Shown here one piece after another: positions 1 through 10,731 of a stretch of 64,000 nucleotides of DNA (position 1 is its first letter; every line of letters starts with the position of its first letter). The DNA is taken from contig NC_052137.2 in NCBI RefSeq assembly GCF_016086655.4, positions 6,944,001 to 7,008,000 on the forward strand, in the 5' to 3' direction. The notes below the pieces were generated by a model. That model was not told the origin of the DNA. It worked only from the letters and a program-made list of their open reading frames with translations, and searched no databases. A program made the translations under genes and the position numbers. The DNA comes from Lepeophtheirus salmonis (Eukaryota > Arthropoda > Copepoda > Siphonostomatoida > Caligidae).

Positions 1-572
1 CATCTATGTTTGGATGAAGGATACTACGAGCCTTCTCTAGAGAGGCACCCAAAAGATGTAGTCGATGGGGTTAGCATTAGGGCTGTCGGGGGGGGCAAAA
101 CTGTCGAAAAAGAGTTCAAAATAGTATTGCAACGGAGGAGATTCTTTCATTGCTGTTGTCAAAAGTAGCCTCTCCATACTTACTAGGCTCTTCCCCCACT
201 TTTTTGATAGCTCTTTGGACAGTATGGTTTGAAACACCAAGATCAATTGATGGGGTTTCATGGACTTGAGAGAATTGACCTGGGCTGTTTTCTTTAACTC
301 CTCCGGGTCCAGTTTGGCATTTTTGACAGAGTCCTTCTTCTTCTCCAACGTTTCGGACTTACTGACGGTGTAAACTTTGGTCCTGGAGACGCCCAACTGC
401 TTTAAGTGTGCAAATTGAAATTCGTCAATCACGTTCCAGTAGAGAGCTCAGATTGTTTTGTTTTGTGACTAATTGCTTATGCTTTAATATATCGAAATAT
501 GAATTACTTTCAATCAATCAACCTTAATTAATTATTGAATGACTAAGTGTAGAGACTTCAATGGACCACCCC
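1..572 (-). mobile_element. Family A Tc1/mariner-like element, copy A1, cut by window edge
   Basis: The minus strand from 432 encodes a transposase-like HTH segment (KQLGVSRTKVYTVSKSET) followed by a basic linker (LDPEELKKTAQ). It then jumps directly to the C-terminal signature PNANPIDYIFW. The usual first two catalytic regions (FSDEK and QQD) are absent between these parts. The outer end near 540-572 carries the family terminus, which reads on the plus strand as ACTTCAATGGACCACCC. The other end lies outside the window. The reading frame runs about 131 codons but lacks the catalytic core, so it cannot be an active enzyme. The same architecture recurs at 5632-6388, 13387-14228, 37981-38675 and 61673-62476. 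Confidence 0.75.
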
Positions 573-759
573 TAGATATTTTTTTTCTGCTTCTTTTCCT
601 GTTATCCATACTCTGAACGTTGATTCTTTGAATTTGAATTTTGTGCATGTTAAAAAAAAAAAAAAAAAACCAAAATCAACATGCTAACTCTGACAATTTG
701 AAAAATATTTTGAAAGAGAGCAGTATAACTGTCATAACGTTTCAATTTATCAGCTACAA
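573..759. other. Short spacer with poly(A) and a dispersed repeat
   Basis: Holds an 18-base A run at 652-669. The segment 675-750 (CAACATGCTAACTCTGACA and on) recurs in diverged form at 59738-59812. No gene is visible. Confidence 0.5.
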
Positions 760-1215
760 GTAGCTGTGATCCGGTGTCCAAGATGAAGTTTGACTCATAG
801 CTTTACTATTCTGGATTTGATTTACAATTTTTGCAGAGTTTCTTACATCTTTGGAACTTGATGTCCTTTCCTCTTCGTAATAAGAAGGTCCTCCTGACGT
901 AGAACTTCAAGCCAAGGTCATCCTTGATGGCCCTAGTCACCTTCCTCCTACTAATAAACTTTCCGATTATGAGCAGCCATTAAGATATCACAATTTATTT
1001 TGATGGAACCCTTGAGCCCAGCCGAAAGTGGCCAGTCCGCTTTTTGGCTTTTTGTGAACTTCATGTGGAATAGGATAGCCCATTTTCTGTCTTCAGTCGC
1101 TTACAGACGTCATAGACGGTGCTCCTGGTATATTTTGTGACTTTTTGATTTCCTTAGCACCGTTGCCGGCCTCAAACTATTCTGCAATAACGTTACGTTT
1201 GCTCTCTTGCTGCTT
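760..1215 (-). pseudogene. DD37D (maT-like) transposase N-terminal remnant, D2
   Basis: On the minus strand, starting near 1215, frame-shifted pieces read ERKRNVIAE, then FEAGNGAKEIKK, then STVYDVCKRLKTENGLSYST. Further pieces read AGLKGSIK and DDLGLKFYVRRTFLL. This is the paired HTH region of a Tc1/mariner-superfamily transposase. Several frameshifts and stops break it, and sequence encoding the catalytic domain is missing. The style matches the DD37D element at 9256-9892, so it is probably a deeper-aged 5' fragment of the same family. Confidence 0.6.
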
Positions 1216-2904
1216 TATGGTGAAAATGAAGAGATTAATATATAAAAAAATTGAGGTTAGCAAGATATACGCACTAGACTTTAAAAAATGCAATACTTCC
1301 TCTACCTCAGTTATAAAAATGAATGAAATCTCGCAGACCTTTAGGTCAACTCATATTTTGAGCATCTCTAACATGTATAGAGTTCACGAAATAATGCTGG
1401 TATAGCTATTTTGATTAGTTGATTTTTTCTTGACTTAAAGCAACTGGTTCTATGTACATATTGTCGTGATACAAGAAGATGTCCATTTGTGGCTTCAAAG
1501 TCATTGTTAAAGGTTCATTTTCTTTCTATGAGTAGTTTCTTCATATACTTTACGAGTTTTAATTCCTTTAAAAAGTCAATATTAATATTCTAGTTCATAA
1601 TCAATTTATTATATGTAAGAGTCTAAACCTTGATTTATTACCGACTCAAAAACTTGTTCTATGATCATTTTTTTTAAATTTTAAAGTTTAAACTTATTTT
1701 TTAGAATTTAATTTTTTTCGATAAAAATTATAAATTTACTATGACATATATAAACTTTTTACTATTATAGGCCACAATGAAGATGATTCTATTGAGATCT
1801 CTCTCTAACTTTTTCATTGTCATAGTGTATGTTGAGTAGATTAAACTTCTTACAAAAAATTAGCAAAATCAAACTTGAAACTTGGCTGGGGCCCAATTTT
1901 TAATATTTTGCAATAATGTTTACCTTGTATTTTTTGCTCAAATATTATTTTTTAATGAAAGTTAAATTAAAGGGCTTGCTCTTGTGAGTATTTTAAAGCA
2001 AACATTTTTGAAATCAATTGAGCCTGAGTGCAGTTATATCCCACTAAAGTTCGAGTATTCTTCGAAAAGGACAAAACTTTGAGGGACTCCGAAACGGCCC
2101 TTGTTCTTGCATGAATCTAGATTTCAGATATACGTAGTTTTCTTTTGTTGAGATAAAGATCCTCAACAAAAATGATCAAAATCAGTGATGTTGTTGTGTG
2201 AGCGTGTATACCAGGGTGATTATTATTTTTTATTTTGTTGAAATGTCCAGGTCGCCGTGTCAAAATCAAAGAACTAATGCTGTTGTTCTGAGAAAAAAAT
2301 ATTTATACTTTGAAATACAATGGAAAATTGTGATAACATATCGTATAGTAAAATAAGTCATCTTGAAAAAATTATAAAAGACAAAAAGCTGTATCGTGAA
2401 ACGGTTTTTAGAATAATCGAGAAATAAGTCACTTTGTATGAAAAAATTGGTAATTTTCAAAAATTTGACATCGTTGAGCTACCACTAAACATTGTTGAAT
2501 TTTTCTCAAACTTTTCCTATTGTATTTTGATATGAAGAAGACTGTCTTTTGACCCGGAGATCTGGACGTTTTAACAAAATAAAAAAAGACCCTGCTCTAC
2601 ACTTGACATGGAATACCCCGAGCCCTCTATTTTCTCTATACATAATACATTAATTGACTCTCTCTGAAAGAAGATTTATCGTAGGGGTGAACTTAAGAAC
2701 AAAATATGTAGACTTTAGTACTTCTCATTTCCCGGGAAATATTTGATGACCAGGATAGTCGGAAATATTTTTTAAAATTTCGGTATTCCGTTAGCAAACA
2801 ATAAATAACTTTAAATATGTATTCAATGTTTGATTGAATACGTTATGTACAGAGTGCAGATCACAACAAACTCTTATATAATGTGTGACAATCATGCTAT
2901 ACCG
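1216..2904. other. AT-rich stretch without recognised gene
   Basis: Short frames occur (for example 1145-1405 plus and 2266-2460 minus), but their residue composition is that of A/T-biased noncoding DNA and they show no domain. I see no inverted-repeat pair. Confidence 0.5.
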
Positions 2905-3092
2905 GGTGATCCATTGAAATCTGAAGACTTGCTAATTCAATAATTAATGAAGGATGAAATTTATTTCTTATTTCGATATACATATATTACAGCATAAACA
3001 ATTAGTTATAAAACAAAATAAACCTAAGCCTGTACATTATGTACAAGTCGAGAAAATGACACTTGAACGTGCTCGACGAAAAAATTAACGAT
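2905..3092 (+). mobile_element. Family A 5' terminal fragment, copy A2
   Basis: Begins with the family terminus GGTGATCCATTGAAATCTGA at about 2905. It continues through the conserved 5' leader to GAGAAAATGACACTTGAACG near 3050, then stops where a different transposon begins on the opposite strand. No HTH coding is left. Either the copy was truncated or the Tc1 at 3093 landed in it. Confidence 0.7.
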
Positions 3093-3641
3093 CTCACCTT
3101 CGTCAGTGCCTGGTCCAGCGTTTCCATTAGGCCCTTGTTGTTGTCTGGGGGTTCTTGTTGACCTTTCGTCATAATTTTCTGACAAGTTTGGGGGACACTT
3201 TACGCTTCCTTCCACGTCCGTAGAGGTTTTTAATAGCGTTGAACCTCTTGTGCTTGTTAATTATGCTCTGGATGGTCGTCTCAGGGACTGCTTACTGCTT
3301 TGAAATGACCTTGTCACCTTTTCCTTCACTTTAGGCATTCACAAGACGCTGTCGCAGGTCCCTACTGAGCTCCTTCATCTTGAACATGATGAACGAAAAT
3401 TGAGTGTGAGGTATTTATTCCATAAATACATCTTGAAAGAACATTAAGACAAAGATCAAAATGTTTGTCACATTTTCGTTGACGTTATTGTCACAGAAAT
3501 GAATATTTTTTGGCATTGCATTTTTTGGTTATCCATCAATAAAATGCATTAGTTTCATCACAAAAATGCATTATTAGTATCATCACTAAATGCATAAATG
3601 AAAAATCACAAAAATTATCAGGGGTATGAATAATTTTGAGG
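3093..3641 (-). pseudogene. Tc1-type transposase N-terminal half
   Basis: The minus strand starts at an ATG at 3387 (MFKMKELSRDLRQRLVNA) and runs through a first HTH to PETTIQSIINKHKRFNAIKN. It then has the GRGRKRKVSPK linker and KVNKNPQTT. This is the Tc1 bipartite DNA-binding domain in the form abundant in fish genomes. In-frame stops interrupt it at several places and the whole DDE catalytic domain is missing. The likely outer end is AGGGGTATGAATAATTTTGA at 3620. It abuts the family A fragment at its 3' side. Confidence 0.72.
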
Positions 3642-4205
3642 ACAAGTGCATGTATACTCCGGAGAGCTAAATGTATTTAAAACGTCAGCATGTAATAAGT
3701 AGTTGATATAAAAAATCATTGGGGAGAGGGGGCTACACCAACTCAAGCTCCCCACCCCCTACGAACGCCATTTCACAATAAATCCCCATCAATTATATTT
3801 AAAGGCGTTAATTTTGAAGTTTTACATATTCATCATAAACTTATTTCAATATGCCTATGACGACTATTTACACCTAGTATTTCAATTTCTAATAATGGAG
3901 TTGGTTTGATTGGACGGTAGAGGTGTTTAACATATTTCGGTAGGAAATAAATCATAAAATACGATGTAAAAAAAAAAAAAATTGATAAATGTGATACTTA
4001 CAAATAATCAATAAGGTCCACTTCATCTTATTTTTTATATAGTGTCAAATCGGAAATGACGTCATTGATTAGTTGTTAAGGAAATTATTTTAAATTAGGA
4101 ATATTTTTTGGACAGGAAAGTTTGGTCCACGGGCTTTTCATGCTTGGCAAAATGAGTTTCAGACGGTGGGCTTTCGGGATAGGGCCTAAACCGAATCCCC
4201 CTCTA
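3642..4205. other. AT-rich stretch, no gene
   Basis: Contains a perfect TGACGTCA octamer at 4057-4064 and a short G-rich/C-rich patch near 3720-3770. No coding signal or paired terminus was recognised. Confidence 0.45.
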
Positions 4206-4310
4206 CTTCTAGGGCTGTGTCGGTCCTTATTTAGGACTAAAGACTGCAGCAAACATATAATGTTCGGTCCTTGATGACGTCATTGAAATATATTTGCTTT
4301 TATTTTAATT
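4206..4310 (+). repeat. GGTCC-type MITE family M1, 5' end
   Basis: CTGTGTCGGTCCTTATTTAG opens the segment. The reverse complement of this end occurs at other loci as GAATAAATAAGGACTGACAC. A second GGTCC block and a TGACGTCA octamer (4275-4282) follow. A facing 3' end lies at about 6790-6871, so the two may bracket a 2.7-kb composite with other elements inserted between. Confidence 0.55.
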
Positions 4311-4334
4311 CCCTCTAGGACTACACAAATTCGG

Positions 4335-4930
4335 CAAAGTTTTGCACTTTTCTGATGAAATTTTGTCCACTATTGACGCACTGTGCCCTATAGGCAGGAT
4401 ATAAGTTTTCTCGAAATTCATCCTCATTCGCGGATAAGCAGAATCGTCGCTACATCACAAACAAACATCCAGACCATGTCTCAGCGTCAGTGAGAACAAA
4501 AACTCCAGCTGGAACCCGGGTCTTGGGCGTTGTGTAGTCTATCCTCCTATTTTTCTGGAGAGGAAGGAGTGGCTCGATGAAGATGCTTGCATCAAACTTC
4601 TGAACATGAAAGTCTTGGCCAGAGAAAAGTTCGGGGACAACTTGGTCATTGCGTTGCAAAGACCAAGGCCTTCCTGAAAGACATCTTTCCGGAAATTTGG
4701 GACCTCAACATGTGGCCGCCCTCCTCTCCTGACGTGAACCCCGAGGACTACTCTATCTAGGCGCGTCTTGAGGAGAAGGTGTGTGCTACTACTCACAAGA
4801 CTGTCCAGTCTTTAGAGGATTCCATCAAGAAAGAGTGGACCAAGCTCGAGTCTGACTATATAGTCACAGCCTGCAGTGGATTTAGGCCTGGTATTGAGGC
4901 AATTATTTGAGCTGAGGGCTCACATATTGA
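4335..4930 (+). pseudogene. DD37D transposase catalytic-domain remnant, D3
   Basis: The plus strand holds the catalytic domain in three frames. The first catalytic Asp region HFSDEI lies at about 4346. KQNRRYITNKHPDHVSA and RVLGVV follow at about 4440-4540. After a jump it gives TKAFLKDIFPEIWDLNMWPP, then SSPDVNPEDYSI, then the tail KTVQSLEDSIKKEW and a terminal GSHIE near 4930. The QQD region carrying the second Asp has been deleted. In-frame stops at about 4760 and 4910 confirm it is dead. It resembles the better copy at 9256-9892. Confidence 0.7.
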
Positions 4931-5631
4931 ATAAAAGTTGTGCCAAGTATCATTTTCAGATGATTTTGTTAAATAAATGTCCTCACAAAACTTTTTGTTT
5001 CAATTTTACTCTTGAAATATTGAAAAATAAAATGTGTACTGCTAGATAAGATTTACCTTTTAGTATAATATAATTAAATAAATACTCAAAAGGAATTAGT
5101 TTTTAGTATAAAACTCTCCGAAATCCCGGGAAAATGGGATCCAAAGAGAGAAACTGTATGTTTTTTTCCCTCATACTTTGGTGTTATTATGTGCGTTTGA
5201 GATTGTGGGACAGATGTCTTTGTACATATTATCTTCCCTCTTTGTTCATGCATGTGTCCTTCTACTTAACCTATGACTGAGGCTATTATAGGTAGCTATA
5301 TAATAATCTAATCTATAAATGTTAGTTGTTCTTATTCATTTAAGTGAGTTATTTCTAATCATTCTATATTAGGGTGGCCCTTATTGTGTAGTAAATATCA
5401 AAATCGTTTCTATAAGTGGAAATATATTTATTTGCCAAAAATTGTAATATTTGACCAACATTCAGAGGTGGGCGCCCAACAACGAGTTTTTGGAGTACAA
5501 AAAATTGCAAGGTAAATCCCTCATTACCACTATATTTTATTTGACGGAGGAGATTGAGGTAGGGTTCCATAACAAGGCATTAACAATGCACACTACAAAG
5601 CGTCTGTTTGGAGGGAGATTCTCCCTAACTA
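4931..5631. other. Noncoding stretch with one possible transposon terminus
   Basis: TTAGGGTGGCCCTTA occurs at 5369-5383 and is matched in inverse orientation at 7390-7404. The frames at 5364-5663 overlap this terminus on both strands and show no domain. Confidence 0.4.
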
Positions 5632-6388
5632 CTGAGTGGTTCATTAAAATCCGAACACTTTGAATTTTAAACTTAAACCAGATATAATTTATCAATTAAC
5701 AAAATAATTCCAACAAAATTAATATTATTAATAGATGTGTGTCTGAGTTACATGTAGAAGTAGAATGTCTGTATTGCTCTATCATGGCGTCCCAGTGCTG
5801 GCCTACACTGGCTTTGAGACACTGCAGGTCTTCACTTTGAAATGCACCTAAGAAGGTGTAGTTAACAGGCTTAGCATCAGGTCTATGGGGTACGAAAAGT
5901 GTCAAAAAAGTGTTTAAAAGAGTATTGCTACGGAGGAGATGGGGTTCTTTCATTGTTGGTGTCAAAAGTGGACTCCCTACCAGGAAAATGCTCTTTCCAT
6001 CCACTTTTTTTTATAGTTTTCTGGACAGCACGGTGTGAAACCCTAGGATCTCTTGCCTGTGTCTTCATGGAGCTGTGGGGATTGGCCTGGATTATTTTCT
6101 TTAACTCCCCTGGGTCCAGTTTGTTCTTTTTGACAGAGCACATCTTCTTCTCCAACGTTTTGGACTTACTGACGCCGTAGATGGTAGTCCTGGAGACGCT
6201 CAACTGCTTTGAATGCGCAAATAGAAATTCATCGATTTCTTTTAAGTGTCTTTTTCTCGACTTGTACGTTAGCTTGAGAGCTCAAATTTGTTTTTGTAGT
6301 ATCTATGTGTTTATACATTTCTATCACCTAACCTTAATTAATTATTGAATGAGTGAGTGTTCAGATTTCAATGAACCACCCCGTATAA
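5632..6388 (-). mobile_element. Family A element with both ends, copy A3
   Basis: Bounded by GTGGTTCATTAAAATCCGAA at about 5634 and its inverse counterpart TTCAGATTTCAATGAACCAC at about 6362. On the minus strand the HTH part reads VSRTTIYGVSKSKTLEKK, then LDPGELKKIIQANPHSSMK. A frame change follows, then LLTPTMKEPHLLRSNTLLN. The next residues are already the C-terminal region RPDAKPVNYTF with KASVGQHWDAM. The catalytic FSDEK and QQD blocks are missing at the same place as in the other copies. About 750 bp remain, against about 1.3 kb for a complete Tc1/mariner element. Confidence 0.78.
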
Positions 6389-6789
6389 CCTCTCTTGCAG
6401 TCTTGCTTAGCCCCATTATTGCGAGGAAACTAAAGCTTAAACTTCTGACTTACATATTAAATTTCTTGACATTTGCGTATGCTTTTACGTTGAAACACAA
6501 ATGAATCGTACAATTCATGTAAATTTTACCATTAATGACAAAAAAAAAAAAAAGAGTGCACCAAATAATAGTTAGATAAAGTACTTTGTAATGCAATGCC
6601 TAAATATTGAATCATTTCATTGATCATGTTAAAAATGATGGAATATTGTAGACGGCCTTCGCTCGCTATCATTAAAATATGTAATATATTTGGCTGTCAG
6701 TTGTTGATGTGACTGCTATTTTTCTCCTAATCCGCGTTATCAAAGTACTTGATGATGTCGTTCAGTCTTATTTCTTCCTTTTTTTAATG
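6389..6789. other. AT-rich spacer
   Basis: Contains a poly(A) run near 6540-6553. A segment around 6640-6740 resembles sequence near 17640-17720. No gene was seen. Confidence 0.4.
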
Positions 6790-6871
6790 AGTTTTAGGAC
6801 TGAGAGTCTGTAGGACCGGTCCTAATACAAAACTGGACCGAATAAATAAGAACTAACACAACACTACGATC
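6790..6871 (-). repeat. MITE family M1, 3' end
   Basis: TTTTAGGACTGAGAGTCTGT is followed by AGGACCGGTCCTAA and ends ACCGAATAAATAAGAACTAA. This is the mirror of the end at 4206 and matches those at 16950-17003, 18050-18105 and 48500-48551. Confidence 0.55.
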
Positions 6872-7694
6872 ACTAGTATCTTGTAGTTTACGAATGGATA
6901 CTTGTTTGTAAGAAGATTTTGAATTTTCATATCTATTTCATTCTGTTACTTCACTATATAGTGAATTTTGTTGTCAGCTCTCGATTTTTTTGAAAGTTGA
7001 TTGATATATTTTGAATTTACTCTTGTTCAGCTGTGAACAATTCTCAAAAATTATTGAATAATAATTTCATAGTTGTGAAGAATTCACTTTTTTTTTTTGC
7101 CTTTTTCCACCTTATTTCTTTTCTGATGAAAGGTTGCGTGATTCAAGAAAAGTATTGACGCATAAAACTACATAAACTATTATTGCAATTAAATTTATTT
7201 ATGCTTACACACAAAGTTATATTTGTAACTTCATGTTACTAGAAAAAATTGGAGATATCTAATGTTTTTCCACCTAGTTTTCAAATATAGGGCATATTAA
7301 TTCAAGTCAAAAATATTTAGTACAACGAATCTTTATTAATATTGCAACAAATTTAAAGGATGAGACAAGTAAATTAAAACATTGATTTTTAAGGGCCACC
7401 CTAACTTTTTCATTTTTCATCAGTCATTTAAATGGAAAACTATAAATCCATGCACCATTTCATTTTCATCCATTCAAATTACTTGGTTATTAAGTTTTTG
7501 CCATTAGTATAACAGGTGGCATTTGAACTTTAGTATTTGTCACAGAATACTCATTCATTAGTTGGGTTGTGGATCAAACTTGTGAATATACATTGTGAAA
7601 CATAGAAATTGAAAATAGTTTGTATTATGTCAAAAATTTTAAATGTCTTCATTTTTTTTGGGGAAAAAAAATCAATCCTTTTTATTCAATTTCT
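6872..7694. other. AT-rich stretch, no gene
   Basis: The portion 6910-7130 has a diverged counterpart at about 17640-17830, which suggests an old dispersed repeat that travels with M1 ends. No coding signal. Confidence 0.4.
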
Positions 7695-7738
7695 TTCTTA
7701 TTTTATTCCAGCCTGTTTTTGTGTTGACACAATGTATA
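7695..7738 (+). repeat. Dispersed short repeat ending TGTTGAC
   Basis: TTCCAGCCTGTTTTTGTGTT occurs here after a T-rich lead. Close relatives lie at 24840-24885 (AACATTGTTTTTATGTTGAC) and 43165-43200 (CCAGACTGTTTTTATGTTGA). It is probably the end of a short interspersed element; I do not recognise the family. Confidence 0.45.
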
Positions 7739-7804
7739 TAATTAGTCCAAAACTCAACATAAAAATTGGGACGCCGTTTATGATGTCACCATTACATAAT
7801 ATTC

Positions 7805-7852
7805 ATCACCGGCACCAGAATGTATTTGGCAATATATTCTGGTGCCGGTGAT
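7805..7852. repeat. Perfect GC-rich hairpin
   Basis: ATCACCGGCACCAGAAT at 7805-7821 is exactly reverse-complementary to 7836-7852. Allowing one G-T pair and four more A-T pairs, the stem extends to 22 bp with a TGGC loop at 7827-7830. The arms are about 53 percent GC inside strongly A/T-rich DNA. The structure lies in or just beyond a short plus-strand frame and no transposon explains it. Confidence 0.8.
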
Positions 7853-9255
7853 TTACACATCACAAATTTTTAGAGTCGACACTTTTTGTCCAGAAAAAAG
7901 TAGAGTGAGGAAAAGGCAGAAACATTGCATATAAAAAACACTTGATTCCCTTGTTAATATCAGCCGCCTGTTATATTAATTTGGGGTGGGGGAGAAAAAG
8001 AATTATTGCTATAAAGAAGAGAACCCTCTACATTTCAATTAGCGTTAGTGCAGTGATAATATTGTAGTTATATTTAAATTCAGATTTATTTATTATATTG
8101 GGCTTTTTTTAAATCAATTTACAGAAAAGATAAGGGGGAATAATGCTTACTTCAGAGGGAGAAGTTAACACCACGAATATTGATTAAATAATAATAATAA
8201 AAAAAGAGCGCCCGGAACAACCGTTTTTTTCTTTTCTGTTTATAATTACACAGGGGTGGAATTTTGTACAATGTGAATTGAAAACAATAACCGAATTTAT
8301 CTATGATGGCCGAATCTAAAACTCATCTAAGTGATCTGAATTCTGAAATATCTGAAATTAAAGTAATTCAAGATTATTATCGTTCCAAGTAATTTTTTAC
8401 CCTTAAAACAATCCCAAAAGAAGGATAAATAAAACTATGTAAAAGTTTTTTTTTAAAGTAAAAAATTGGATTTTTGATCCATTTTGATGTATTTTTTAAG
8501 TGATCCCATTTAGAAATATTAAAATTATCTACTCATCCTGAATGGATTACTTTATTGTTTCGATCCTTGTATCTAATTCCCAAGGAAGGAGTCCACTCTA
8601 GTTTCTCATGAGGTTTGGTAGTTTTCCTCGGATGAATTCTCTTTCCATCATCCCTCCTGGAATTCCTAATCCAAATTTGGAATTATCTTGTGATGAATGA
8701 TCAAGTTAGAAGTATTTTCCTTTTACGAGGCATGACGTCATGAAGTCGGAAAAAATATCTTGACTAAGGGTTTAAATAAGAGAGTATTTTTCATCATTTT
8801 GTAGCCTAAAAAATGGAAATATATCGAGTTCAGAACAAGATACAGAATCAATAAAAACACTTTTACATAGGTTTTTTTATTTATCCTACTTTTGGGGATT
8901 GCTTTAAGATAAATTCTCAAGGATTAATTCCTTTTGTGGCCTGAATTCATTTGTACAAAATGAGTGTTCCCATTGTAATTATTTATCGCTTTTCTTTGTA
9001 CAAACTACTCAACTTTAGCTATATGTATAGTGTATACATTCAGCGACAAAGCAAAGGTACCTGCCCTCCATTCAATTGTTAATATGTCAACATACTCAGT
9101 AAACATTTCGTCTACAAAATAAGAGTCAATATGTAACTTGTTATTGAATATCCTTTATCAATAAATAAATTCTCTATTCTTTCTTTAGTCTAAAAGCTTT
9201 AACAAAGAATAGTATAAAGTAGTAGATTTTCAGAGGTCAATCGTGTAACAACATC
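7853..9255. other. AT-rich stretch, no recognised gene
   Basis: Has a perfect 12-base palindrome CATGACGTCATG at 8731-8742 and several A/T runs. The frame at 8738-8920 minus has low-complexity Lys/Phe-rich composition and no domain. Confidence 0.45.
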
Positions 9256-9892
9256 AACGGCCCGCGTCTCCTCAATGACCTGAAGAGCCATGGAGGAAGA
9301 ATCATCTTCTTCTCCGACGAGAAGAATTGGACTGTCGACAGAAGCTACAACGTCCAGAATGACAGGTGGCTTGCCAAGGAGAGAGAAGAGGTCCCTGCGG
9401 TCTTCACCACAAAGTTCCCGGCCTCCATGATGACCCTGGGTGTCATCTGCAGCACCGGTGAGGTGATGCCTCCTTTCTTCTTCAATCCCCAAGAAAGGGT
9501 TAACGCGATAAGGTACTACGAAGTCATGGAGGAGTTTGTCATCCCCTGGATGAAGAATACGGCCGCTGAGAGGGAGTTCATATTCCAACAAGACTCAGCG
9601 CCCGTACACATCGCCATGAGGACCACTAACCTCTTCAACTCCCACGACATCACTTTCTGGGATCGCAACACCTGGCCCTCCAACTCACACGACCTCAATC
9701 CGTGTGATTACTACTGGTAGGGAAGTTGGAGAGGGAGGTGTGCAAGGTCAGCCACAAGAGCATCGCGGCCCTGAAGGGCTCCATTACGAGGGAGTGGAAT
9801 GCTGTCGATTCCGCGGAAGTCATCAGCGCATGCGAATCTTTTAGGGGTAGGATTGAGAAGATGGTGGCTGCTGAGGGAGGACATGTTGAATA
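9256..9892 (+). pseudogene. DD37D (maT-like) transposase, best preserved copy D1
   Basis: Reads open from about 9256 to 9719 as the catalytic domain of a Tc1/mariner-superfamily transposase. The first Asp is in IIFFSDEKNWTVDRSY and the second in FQQDSAPVHIA. The third region is SHDLNPCDYYW. Counting residues, 37 separate the second and third Asp, which is the DD37D spacing of maT-type elements. After a stop at about 9718 a one-base shift restores the frame (GKLEREVCKVSHKS ... REWNAVDSAEV). It then runs to the normal C terminus AAEGGHVE and a TAA at about 9890. The N-terminal HTH half is absent, so the copy is 5'-truncated. G+C is near 50 percent, far above its flanks, suggesting fairly recent arrival. 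Confidence 0.85.
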
Positions 9893-10344
9893 AATTTATT
9901 GTTTAATATCATGTCTAACTGTTTCATATTAACAAATACACTCCAAATTCCATTTTTATCAAGAGGGTTGAATTTTAAGATAGTTCCAACTTATCGTGGA
10001 CACCTTGTATTTGATTCAATACTGATATTCAACTTTTGTAAACGAATTATGAAGATACCGTGTTATATGTTTATTGCAGTATTTAATACTTCTACTTAAT
10101 TCAGAGATGTCAAACATCGGACTTTAAAAGCATATTTACGTATCTTTATTAGATATAGGATTCGTCAATATAAGACAATCTTGAACAAAAATTAAGATAA
10201 GGAGAATATACCAACTGTTTTTTTTTTACTTCATTACTTCATACAACCCAATATTTCAAGGACATATTTGAGTCACTTATAGGCTATGTATTCGAATTTG
10301 TGCCATTAGTTTCGATTTTCAAGATTTTTAGCTATGGATTAGTA
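9893..10344. other. 3' flank of D1 and AT-rich spacer
   Basis: The stretch ending near 10010 (AACTTATCGTGGACACCTTG) is probably the 3' terminus of the D1 element. The rest shows nothing recognisable. Confidence 0.4.
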
Positions 10345-10731
10345 CAAGGATGCCCAACATTTTAATATAATGGGCCGCATTGCCGCTTGTAATATTTTGA
10401 GGGGCCACAGAACCTATTTAATTAAATTTAATCAAAAATGGCTTTATAGAGCACAATTATTAAATGCATATTGATTTCAAATTTAGGCAAAATCTAATTT
10501 TTATAATCCAAACTGCTTCAAAAACGTCAATCTGGCAACCCAGTTCGGGGGCGTTCGCAAGATTGTTTTTTTTTTTGAATTTTTGATAAAATTTAAAAAC
10601 CTTAAAAAATATTTTATGCTCTTTTGTCTTATATATATTTTTTCCCCCTAAGAGCGATAATTTTTCAAAAACTAAAACTAAAAGTGCCAATGGACCACAA
10701 TGGACCATTGGCAACATGTTGGACATCCCTG
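10345..10731. mobile_element. MITE family N, copy with both ends (hAT-like termini)
   Basis: Left end CAAGGATGCCCAACATTTTA faces right end ATGTTGGACATCCCTG, an imperfect inverted repeat of about 16 bp. The interior includes GGGCCGCATTG and a GGGGCCACAGAACCTATTTA block that recurs at 27443 and, more weakly, at 24205. The CAGGGATGTCC-like end is typical of hAT-derived MITEs. It has no coding capacity. Confidence 0.6.

Larger units (their letters stand above)
5369..7404. mobile_element. Possible 2-kb composite bounded by inverted GGGTGGCCC ends
   Basis: The 15-base end TTAGGGTGGCCCTTA at 5369-5383 and its exact reverse complement at 7390-7404 face each other. Between them lie family A copy A3 and an M1 terminus, so if the pair is real it has been invaded. 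No transposase specific to this pair is visible. Confidence 0.3.

Noticed and set aside
9199..9591. 130-codon minus-strand frame
   Set aside because: Antisense shadow of the DD37D transposase on the plus strand.
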